Assembly: GCF_900188295.1 (NCBI RefSeq)
Contig: NZ_FZNM01000012.1
Location: 1 to 64,000, forward strand
From: Paracoccus sediminis
GTDB lineage: Bacteria; Pseudomonadota; Alphaproteobacteria; Rhodobacterales; Rhodobacteraceae
Direction: 5' to 3'
DNA: 64,000 nucleotides
Below are positions 52,909-59,969 of the stretch, in pieces. The first letter of the stretch is position 1; the number at the start of each line of letters is the position of its first letter. The notes under the pieces were generated by a model. The model ran no database searches. It had not been told where the DNA came from and saw only the letters and a list, made by a program, of their open reading frames with translations. The position numbers were made by a program, and so were the translations under genes.

Positions 52909-52932
52909 GCACCTTACAAATTCGTAAGGTGC
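52909..52932. promoter_or_regulatory. Perfect inverted repeat between the GT2 gene and the response regulator
   Basis: Nine-base perfect arms GCACCTTAC and GTAAGGTGC flank AAATTC. It lies in the 120-base gap between the divergent GT2 and OmpR-type genes, about 30 bases before the regulator start. Likely an operator for the regulator; a hairpin in the leader RNA is the alternative. Confidence 0.5.
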
Positions 52933-52963
52933 GCCGGACCGGGAAAAGGGGTATGAGCAGGCA

Positions 52964-53635
52964 ATGCGCATTCTGGTGATCGAAGACGACCAAGAAACCG
53001 CAGATTACATCATTGCAGGCCTTCGGGAGACGGGGCACGCGGTGACGTCTGCGTCGGATGGCCGCGAGGGGATGCTGATCGCCCTGGACGGGGATTTCGA
53101 TGCCATGGTCATGGATCGGATGCTGCCCCGCCTGGATGGCCTGTCCATTCTGTCCGCCGTGCGGGCAGCCGGCGTGACGACCCCGATCTTGATGCTCAGT
53201 GCCTTGGGCAAGGTTGACGACCGCATCAATGGATTACGCCGCGGTGCTGACGACTATCTGATAAAGCCGTTCTCTTTCGCCGAGCTGTCGGCGCGGCTGG
53301 ACGCCCTTTTGCGCCGCCCGCCCTTGCGCGAGGAATCGGCTGAACTGCGGGTGGGTGATCTTGTCATTGATCTGATCGCGCAGAAAGTGTGGCGTGCCGA
53401 GCAACCGATCACGCTGCAATCGCGCGAATACCGCCTGCTGTGCCATCTGGCGCGCAATGCGGGCCGCGTCATCACCCGCACGATGCTGCTGGAGAATGTC
53501 TGGGACTTCCATTTCGAGCCGGGCACGAACGTTGTCGAAACGCATATCAGCCGGCTTCGCGCCAAGGTGGACAAGCCCTTTCAAACACCGCTGATCCATA
53601 CGGTGCGCGGGACAGGCTATTCGCTTCATGCTTAG
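52964..53635 (+). CDS. OmpR/PhoB-family response regulator
   Basis: 223 aa. Receiver domain with acidic pocket MRILVIEDDQETADYII, the phosphorylated Asp in FDAMVMDRMLPRLDGL, the Thr/Ser region LMLSALGK and Lys in LIKPFSFAEL. The C-terminal winged helix is seen as ITLQSREYRLLCHLARNAGR and the recognition-helix region NVVETHISRLRAKVDKPF. It overlaps the kinase gene by 8 bases. Probable targets are its own operon and the adjacent GT2-gtrA genes. Confidence 0.94.
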   Translation: MRILVIEDDQETADYIIAGLRETGHAVTSASDGREGMLIALDGDFDAMVMDRMLPRLDGLSILSAVRAAGVTTPILMLSALGKVDDRINGLRRGADDYLIKPFSFAELSARLDALLRRPPLREESAELRVGDLVIDLIAQKVWRAEQPITLQSREYRLLCHLARNAGRVITRTMLLENVWDFHFEPGTNVVETHISRLRAKVDKPFQTPLIHTVRGTGYSLHA

Positions 53636-54989
53636 GACATTCGCGCGACGGTTGCGGGGCGCCATAGCCTTGCGCCTTTCGTTGCAGTTCGCGCTGCTTT
53701 ACGGCGTTTTGTCGGCGCTGATCTTTGCCGGGGCCTATCTGCTGGCGCGATACGAGGTTCATGACTGGATCAGCGACCAGATGCGCTCGGACGCCGAGGA
53801 TTTGGCCCAGATCCAGAAGATGAAGGGCAATATGCAGGTGGTCTCGGTCGTCGAGGCCATGACGCAGGTCAACTTCGAAACCGGCCGGATCTATTTGCTG
53901 ACTGATGCGGATGGCAGACGTCTTGCCGGCAATCTTGGCGAAATGCCTGAAACCTCGCTGGACTTCATCCTGGCCAGCGACCTGGATGTCGCAACGCGAA
54001 CAGATGACGAGGTGTCAGGCTATTGGATGCGGCGCGATACGCTTGGGGATCTGATCCTTTATCAGGGCACAAGCGATCACGTCATCTTCGAGATCACCGA
54101 GGCCTTGCTGATTGCCTTGGTTCTTGGGTTTGTTGCATTGGTGGTGATCGGTGCGATCGTGGGCGTTCGTGTCGGCCGCCTGACGGGCGATCGGGTCAGC
54201 GCCATTTCGGCAGCATTGGCGGCGGCGGGCAGGGGGGAAATGACGGCGCGTGTGCCCCCCGAGATCAGCCGGCCCAAAGATGATCTGGGTCAGGTCGCCG
54301 CAAGCGTCAACGACGCCCTAGCGCAGATCACCGATCTGATGGAAGCCCAGGAAATGGTGACTGCCGAGGTGGCTCATAATTTGCGCACGCCGATGCAGCA
54401 TCTGCGCCAGCGGATCGAAAAGCTGAGGGGCGTAGCAGCCGATGACCGCGCCGCGGCACTGCATGAGATAGACGACATTCTTCGGACCTTCCGGGCTCTT
54501 CTCTCCATTGCCGAACTTGATGGCCGCAAGACCCGTCCGGAAACGGCGCCGCTGGATCTTGGAGCATTGGTCCGCAACGTCGCCGAGACTTATGCACCCG
54601 TGACCGAGGATGTCGGCATTGCCCTGGTCCTGGACGTGCCCGACATCGGACCCACTCTGCGGGGGGATCGCGCCCTGCTGGTGCAGATGTTGGCAAATCT
54701 GATCGAGAACTCTGTCCATCACGCGACGGGAGCGACCTACCTGCGCTTATCGGTCCAGAAAAAAGAGACCGAAGTTACCGTCGTGGCCGAAGATGACGGA
54801 CCCGGTATCCCTGCAAAGGAAATCGAAGCCGTGTTCCGGCGCCTGCATCGCGTCAATCCTGCCAATGCCGGTTTCGGGATCGGGCTGGGCCTTGCCATGG
54901 TTCGGGCGATCGCGCGCGTCCACGGGGGTGACGCTCGGGCATCGGCAATAACGGGCGGAACGAGGATCGAGGTCGGGTTGAGGTCATGA
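53628..54989 (+). CDS. Sensor histidine kinase, partner of the OmpR-type regulator
   Basis: 453 aa. Two membrane segments flank a ~100-residue periplasmic domain (LSLQFALLYGVLSALIFAGA and LLIALVLGFVALVVIGAIV). A HAMP linker follows (~185-245), then the H-box VAHNLRTPMQHLRQRIEK with the phosphorylated His, N-box LANLIENSVHHATG, G1 AEDDGPGIPAKEI and G2 GFGIGLGLAMVRAIARV. It would sense an envelope signal, by analogy with PmrB/ColS-like systems that control lipid A modification. That analogy is from context only. Confidence 0.93.
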   Translation: MLRTFARRLRGAIALRLSLQFALLYGVLSALIFAGAYLLARYEVHDWISDQMRSDAEDLAQIQKMKGNMQVVSVVEAMTQVNFETGRIYLLTDADGRRLAGNLGEMPETSLDFILASDLDVATRTDDEVSGYWMRRDTLGDLILYQGTSDHVIFEITEALLIALVLGFVALVVIGAIVGVRVGRLTGDRVSAISAALAAAGRGEMTARVPPEISRPKDDLGQVAASVNDALAQITDLMEAQEMVTAEVAHNLRTPMQHLRQRIEKLRGVAADDRAAALHEIDDILRTFRALLSIAELDGRKTRPETAPLDLGALVRNVAETYAPVTEDVGIALVLDVPDIGPTLRGDRALLVQMLANLIENSVHHATGATYLRLSVQKKETEVTVVAEDDGPGIPAKEIEAVFRRLHRVNPANAGFGIGLGLAMVRAIARVHGGDARASAITGGTRIEVGLRS

Positions 54990-55269
54990 TCGACCAGGAT
55001 TGAACCCCTCGATCCAGTTCGCAGCAAGGAGCCTGCAACGGTCTTTATCACCTGAGGCCCGAGGACCGCGGGGCAAGGTTCGTCCGGGTGCCGCCGGTCG
55101 CATCAGGTCGTGCCGAAACGCTTTCGCGCGTGTTCGGCAGCCCCTGATCCGGATCGTCGAGGAGATGCGGGCGCTTGGCTGCAAGGGTGAAGCCGGCCTC
55201 GGCCGTTCGGCTGCGTTGTGCGAGGCGGGGCATCGGGGCGGCCTGACCGCCGAGGCCCTTATCGTCGGG
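54990..55269. other. Degraded sequence between the kinase gene and an IS remnant
   Basis: Several overlapping open frames on both strands, none with a recognisable domain. Probably eroded DNA linked to the adjacent transposase remnant; the stretch shows no intact gene. Confidence 0.35.
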
Positions 55270-55545
55270 CGAAATGCCCCGGCCGTCGGCTTGACGCTTT
55301 CCACCGATGCCCAGACCTTGATGAGGGCGCCATCGACCAAGAGGCGATCGTCCGACAGGAGCGGCGCGACCTCGCATAGGCCAGGATCGCCGCCATGACC
55401 TTGCGCGACATCTTGGTCACAAACAGCCGGTCGCGGTTCTTGCGGAACTTGGTTGGCATCCGGGCAGGGTTCATCGATCCCGACCCCGGCAACCCAACGC
55501 AACAGCAGGTCATGGAATACGTCAGTGCCGCGCAGAGCCGATTGC
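55270..55545 (-). pseudogene. IS5-type transposase remnant
   Basis: Pieces of an IS5-family (IS1182-like) transposase occur in alternating frames: HDLLLRWVAGVGIDEP, then PTKFRKNRDRLFVTKMSRKV in another frame, then LLSDDRLLVDGALIKVWASV back in the first. Typical transposases have the same order (LLFRW..G, TKNRDRL, HFSVDGTLIEAWAS). The catalytic C-terminal part and both ends are missing, so it cannot move. It marks past IS activity beside the ABC operon. Confidence 0.62.
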
Positions 55546-55862
55546 GCGATTGCACACGGCAATGGCCGCGCTGCGAGACGAGAGCCGGCGGGTTGCGAGC
55601 GAAAAAGGATAACCCGATCCGGCCGCGGAATGCAGGGCTTGCGGATCGGGCCCCGCGACAAAGGAACTCGGGGCGATTTCTGCAATACCGGCGGAGGCAA
55701 ACCCGGCCACCCCCGGACCCGGCCGCGGGGCTCGTCACCGTGATCGTGGCGCCCGACCGGGCCTGGACCCATCTGCCATTCGGCAGGCAGGCATCGGCCC
55801 GAAGGAAAGGATCGTCCGACGCCCAGCATGGTCATGTCCCTGGATCGTCGCCGAGCGGCCGG

Positions 55863-56951
55863 TCAGGCCTTGGCAAAGACATGCGCGTGCTGGGGTTGCC
55901 AGCGGACGTGCAGCGCGTCCCCTTGCCGCACCTGGCCCATCATCGGATGGCCAAAGTTCATTCGCACCGACAGCACCTCGCCCCAGCCGGTTCGGGCCGA
56001 GACGGTGCTGCTGTTGCCAAGAAAGGTCACATCCTCGACGGTAACCGGAAGCGAGGCGCCAGAGAGACCGGGCTGGGCGGTCAGTTCGATCCGTTCGGGA
56101 CGCAGCATCAGTTCCGCCTTGCCGCCCGCAAGGCCCGTTCCGTGCATGGGGATATCAGCCAGGACGGTGCCATCCGCGAAACGCAGGCTGGCCCGACCGG
56201 CGCCGATCGCAACCAGATCACCGGCCAGGAAGGCGCTGTTGCCGATGAAGTCGGCCACGAAATGCGTGGCCGGGCTGGCATAGAGTTCCGGGCCGGTGCC
56301 GACCTGCTCGATCTTGCCCGTGTTGAATACCGCGATGCGGTCCGACAGGCGCAGCGCCTCCTCCTGGTCATGGGTGACATACAGGATGGTCACGCCGGTC
56401 TGCTGGTGGATGCGGCGGATCTCGTGCTGGATTTCCTCGCGCAGCTTCTTGTCCAGGGCCGACAGCGGCTCGTCCATCAAAAGGACCGGCGGATCATAGA
56501 CAAGGGCGCGGGCCAGGGCCACGCGCTGTTGCTGCCCGCCGGACATATGGGCGGGCATCCGGTCCTCGAATCCGTCCAGGCGCACGAGGGACAGCGCGCG
56601 GCGCACCTTGGCCGCGATCTCGGCCTGCGGCGCGCGGCGCACGCGCAGGGGAAAAGCCACGTTTTCGCCCACCGACAGATGCGGAAACAGCGTGTATCGC
56701 TGAAAGACCATGCCGATGTTGCGCTTGTGGGACGGGGTTTGCAGGATCGACCGGCCGCGCAGGCGGATGTCGCCTGCCGTCGGATCCTGGAACCCGGCCA
56801 GGATATACAGCGTCGTGGACTTGCCCGAACCCGACGGCCCGAGAAACGTCATGAATTCCCCTTCCGCGATTTCCAGTTCGACGTGATCGGTCGCGACCAC
56901 CTCGCCAAAGGTCTTGCGGATGCCGTTGATATGCAGATACGGGCTGCTCAT
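55863..56951 (-). CDS. Polyamine/spermidine-putrescine-type ABC transporter ATP-binding protein (PotA family)
   Basis: 362 aa. Walker [11 protein letters not shown] near residue 40, Q-loop [20 protein letters not shown], signature [15 protein letters not shown], Walker [19 protein letters not shown] and switch [16 protein letters not shown]-terminal TOBE-type domain (~270-360; [29 protein letters not shown]) is typical of PotA and related importers. The ATG overlaps the stop of the permease gene. The operon lacks an intact binding protein, so the importer is probably inactive unless another receptor serves it. Confidence 0.93.
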   Translation of the reverse strand: MSSPYLHINGIRKTFGEVVATDHVELEIAEGEFMTFLGPSGSGKSTTLYILAGFQDPTAGDIRLRGRSILQTPSHKRNIGMVFQRYTLFPHLSVGENVAFPLRVRRAPQAEIAAKVRRALSLVRLDGFEDRMPAHMSGGQQQRVALARALVYDPPVLLMDEPLSALDKKLREEIQHEIRRIHQQTGVTILYVTHDQEEALRLSDRIAVFNTGKIEQVGTGPELYASPATHFVADFIGNSAFLAGDLVAIGAGRASLRFADGTVLADIPMHGTGLAGGKAELMLRPERIELTAQPGLSGASLPVTVEDVTFLGNSSTVSARTGWGEVLSVRMNFGHPMMGQVRQGDALHVRWQPQHAHVFAKA

Positions 56952-57748
56952 CGGGATTTGCCTTTGCGGATCAGGGCGGCCACGATCATCAGCAGGATGG
57001 TCAGGGCCACAAGAAGGGTCGAGGCGGCGGCGATCACCGGGGTCAGATCCTGGCGCAGCGTGGTCCAGACCTTGACCGGCAGGGTTTGCAGCGTGGGCGA
57101 GGCCATGAAGATCGCCAGCACGACCTCGTCCCAGGAAATGAGAAACGAGAAGATTGCGGCCGAAAACAGGCCGTGGCTGATGGCGGGCAGGGTGACGCGG
57201 AACCGCGCCTCCCACGGGCTGGCGCCGCACAGGATCGCCGCGTCCTCGATGGAGGGATCAAAGGTCTCCAGCGCGCCGGATATGGTGATGATCGAGAACG
57301 GTAGCGCCACGATCAGATGGGCGATGACGAAACCCGCCAGCGTGCCGTTCAGCCCCAGCCGCAGGAACGCCGCGTAAAGGGCCACGGCGATGATGACCAC
57401 CGGCAGGACCATCGGCGTCAGGAAGAAGGCCCGCAGGACCGCCCTTCCGCGGAACGTGCCGCGGGTCAGCGCCAGCGAGGCGAGCAGCCCCAGGACGACC
57501 GACAGCACCATCACGATCAGCGCGATCCTGGCCGAGGTCCAGGCAGCCGCCAGCCAGCGCGGATCGGCGAACAGTTCGCCGTACCATTTCAGCGTCCAGT
57601 TTTGGGGCGGAAAGATCAGCCAGCGGGAATCGCCAAAGGACAGGGCGACGATGAACAGGATCGGCAGCAGCAGAAACAGGGCCATCAGCGCGCAGACCGC
57701 CGACAGGATCCATTTCCAGGCACCAAGCTTGTCGAAGTCGAGCAGCAT
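56948..57748 (-). CDS. ABC transporter permease, PotC type
   Basis: 266 aa with six membrane segments. Hallmarks of the PotC group: LFLLLPILFIVALSFGDSRW in the first helix, NWTLKWYGELFADPRWLAAA, LTPMVLPVVIIAVALYAAFL and EAA-loop AAILCGASPWEARFRVTLPA. Its ATG overlaps the stop of the first permease (TGATG), and its stop overlaps the ATPase start, so the three genes are tightly coupled. Confidence 0.92.
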   Translation of the reverse strand: MLLDFDKLGAWKWILSAVCALMALFLLLPILFIVALSFGDSRWLIFPPQNWTLKWYGELFADPRWLAAAWTSARIALIVMVLSVVLGLLASLALTRGTFRGRAVLRAFFLTPMVLPVVIIAVALYAAFLRLGLNGTLAGFVIAHLIVALPFSIITISGALETFDPSIEDAAILCGASPWEARFRVTLPAISHGLFSAAIFSFLISWDEVVLAIFMASPTLQTLPVKVWTTLRQDLTPVIAAASTLLVALTILLMIVAALIRKGKSR

Positions 57749-58584
57749 CAGCGGACCTCCGTGCCGAAGACGCGCAGTTGCACGGCATAGATCGCCAGGG
57801 TGATGACCAGCAGCACGAAGGCCGCGGCCCCGCCCATGCCCCAGTTCACAAGGCTCTGGACCTGCTGCACGATCAGTTCGGCCACCATCATGTTCGATGT
57901 GCCGCCCAGCAGCGCCGGCGTGACGAAATAGCCCAGCGACATGACGAAGACCATCAGCGCCCCCGACGCGATGCCCGGCGCGGCCAGAGGCAACAGAACC
58001 CGGCGCAGGGCCTGCCCACGGGTCGCGCCGCACAGGGCTGCGGCTTGCAGGACGGCAGGATCGATCTTGCGGATCACCCCATACAGCGGCAGGATCATGA
58101 AGGGCAGCATGATATAGACCATGCCGATCGTGACGCCGACCAGGTTGTTGGTCAACTGCAACGGCCGGTCGGTCAGCCCGATGCCCATCAGGATCCGGTT
58201 CACCAGGCCCGTCTGTTGCAGCAGCACCATCCAGGCATAGGTGCGTGCCAGCAGGTTGGTCCACATCGACAGCAGGATGATGGCAAAGATCACGCTGGAC
58301 AGGCGCGGTGGCATGATGGCCAGCGCCCAGGACACCGGAAAGGCGATCAGCACCGTAATCAGCGTCACCACGGCCGACACCATGAAGGTGTTGAGAAAGA
58401 TCTGTAGATAGGTCGCCGAGCCCAGCAGCGTCCTGTAATTGTGCAGGCCCAGCTCCGGTTCGGTGATGGACCGGCTCAGCAGGGCCGCAACGGGGATGAC
58501 GAAAAAGGCCAGAAGCAGAAGCAATGCCGGCAAGGCCGTGCCAAGCCCCGAACCGCGTCGCGCAGGCGAAAAGAAGGACAGCAT
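57748..58584 (-). CDS. ABC transporter permease, PotB type
   Basis: 278 aa with six membrane segments. N-terminal helix ALLLLLAFFVIPVAALLSRS, then ILLSMWTNLLARTYAWMVLL (a typical PotB/HisM-like stretch), MLPFMILPLYGVIRKIDPAV and EAA-loop AAALCGATRGQALRRVLLPL. The gene follows the truncated receptor gene by 64 bases, the usual order receptor-PotB-PotC-PotA in such operons. Confidence 0.92.
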   Translation of the reverse strand: MLSFFSPARRGSGLGTALPALLLLLAFFVIPVAALLSRSITEPELGLHNYRTLLGSATYLQIFLNTFMVSAVVTLITVLIAFPVSWALAIMPPRLSSVIFAIILLSMWTNLLARTYAWMVLLQQTGLVNRILMGIGLTDRPLQLTNNLVGVTIGMVYIMLPFMILPLYGVIRKIDPAVLQAAALCGATRGQALRRVLLPLAAPGIASGALMVFVMSLGYFVTPALLGGTSNMMVAELIVQQVQSLVNWGMGGAAAFVLLVITLAIYAVQLRVFGTEVR

Positions 58585-58648
58585 GGGGGATCACCTTTCG
58601 CGAATGGGACGGCGGCCCGATGCCGGGCCTCCGGTCGCGTCACCGGCC

Positions 58649-58862
58649 CTATTCAGCCTGCCAAACATACCAGCGGGTGCCGATCTCGTCGCGGTGTTCG
58701 GCCCAATAGGCCATGTCGGCGTTGATCTGGGTCGCCGTCTGGCTGTCGGGCAAGGTCTTGCGGATCTCTGCGTCCATCAGGTCCGCCGAGCCGGTGTTGA
58801 TCGGGGCATAGCCGGTATTGGCGGCGAAATCCGTCTGGGCCTGGGCGCTCGTCGCCTCGCTG
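58649..58862 (-). pseudogene. C-terminal remnant of a polyamine-type extracellular solute-binding protein
   Basis: On the minus strand about 70 codons remain, ending in stop TAG at 58649: AQTDFAANTGYAPINTGSAD, then NADMAYWAEHRDEIGTRWYV WQAE. This is the C-terminus of a family 1/PotD-like receptor (usual length ~350 aa), which normally heads the operon. Upstream, at about 58850-58870, the sequence changes into the leader of the integrase gene. The remaining ~280 residues are not on the far side of the element, so insertion was accompanied by deletion or rearrangement. Confidence 0.75.
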
Positions 58863-58928
58863 TTACGTGGAATAGCCAGACGACGAGTCGGTTTCTTTCT
58901 GGTATTATTTCAGTGCGGAGGTGTGCCC

Positions 58929-59969
58929 ATGTCTCAGCAGTCGACAACCCGCGCAGACATTCATGTCGACGGTTGGATCGCCCTGCAGACAGATCTGGGC
59001 AAGGCGCCCAACACCGTCGCGGCCTATGCCAGAGGAATTACCGACTTCGCAGCATTCTGCCGCGTGCAGGGCGTCGATCCGCTTGATGTTCGCAGAGGTA
59101 TCATCGCGGCGTATCTCGCTGACCTGCATACCCGCCCCCCGGGGGGCGGGTATGCAGGTCAAGTCGGCAGTTTGCCTGCCTCACCCCGTCAGCCGTCGAA
59201 TGCGTCGCTGCGGCACAGACTGACGATCATTCGACTGTTCTATGATCACCTTGTGGAAGAGGGTGTACGCGCAACAAACCCTGTGGCTCGAGGACGCAGG
59301 GGTGCCTTTGACGGGGGACGTCATCGCGGTGAACGCGGGTTGGTACGGGTTCATCGCGTGCTTCCCTGGATCCCTTCGGAGGGGCAGTGGGGCGCCATTC
59401 TCAAAGCGGCCCGTACTGAGCCAGTCCGCAACCGCCTCATGCTCGCGCTCGCCTATGACTGCGCCCTACGGCGTGAGGAGTTGTGTGCACTGGACACGTC
59501 AGACATGGACCCCTCGCATCGGTTGGTGACGATCCGGGCTGAGACGACAAAGACCAAGGCCGGGCGCGTCGTACCGTACTCTGCCGTTACAGGGGAGTTG
59601 CTTGCCGCCTATCTCCCCGAACGCCGCACGCTAAGCCGTGCCAGGGGGCCGCTGTTTCTTTCCACTTCGCCGCGCAACCGAGCAATGCCTATCAGTAAGT
59701 GGACATGGTCGAAGGTCGTACATGCCCTGGGTTCCCGCGCAGGCGAGCCAAAGCTTGGTACGCACACGATGCGGCATTTGTGCCTGACCGACCTGGCGCG
59801 GGTAGGCTGGGACATACACGAGATTGCCCGCTTTGCCGGTCACCGGAGCATTCAGTCTACGCTTCTCTACATCCATCTCAGCGCGCGCGACCTGTCAGCT
59901 AAATTCGCTGCGACTGCGGCCGAACTGCACGAAGCGCGACTAGCCTCCATCACGGATACACCCCGATGA
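58929..59969 (+). CDS. Tyrosine recombinase/integrase, first of a pair (Tn554 TnpA-like order)
   Basis: 346 aa. An N-terminal SAM-like DNA-binding domain (LGKAPNTVAAYARGITDFAA, RHRLTIIRLFYDHLVEEGVR) is followed by the catalytic domain with Arg in CALRREELCAL (~181), HxxR in GTHTMRHLCLT (~279-282), GH in FAGHRSIQST (~305) and the nucleophile Tyr in LLYIHLS (~314). All catalytic residues are present, so it could be active. ATG 58929 follows GGAGG. Base composition is less GC-biased than that of neighbouring genes. A 42-bp palindrome lies inside its reading frame (59120-59161). Its stop overlaps the next gene. Confidence 0.9.
   Translation: MSQQSTTRADIHVDGWIALQTDLGKAPNTVAAYARGITDFAAFCRVQGVDPLDVRRGIIAAYLADLHTRPPGGGYAGQVGSLPASPRQPSNASLRHRLTIIRLFYDHLVEEGVRATNPVARGRRGAFDGGRHRGERGLVRVHRVLPWIPSEGQWGAILKAARTEPVRNRLMLALAYDCALRREELCALDTSDMDPSHRLVTIRAETTKTKAGRVVPYSAVTGELLAAYLPERRTLSRARGPLFLSTSPRNRAMPISKWTWSKVVHALGSRAGEPKLGTHTMRHLCLTDLARVGWDIHEIARFAGHRSIQSTLLYIHLSARDLSAKFAATAAELHEARLASITDTPR
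59120..59161. repeat. 42-bp perfect palindrome inside the integrase gene
   Basis: The two 21-base halves are exact reverse complements with no loop. The core is six C followed by six G, flanked by GACCTGCATACCCG on the left. It contributes 14 in-frame codons, encoding about DLHTRPPGGGYAGQ. Such a structure is hard to copy and clone. Confidence 0.95.

Noticed and set aside
54984..55835. 283-codon minus-strand frame as a gene
   Set aside because: Only fragments resemble IS5 transposase and they switch frame, so this is treated as a pseudogene remnant.
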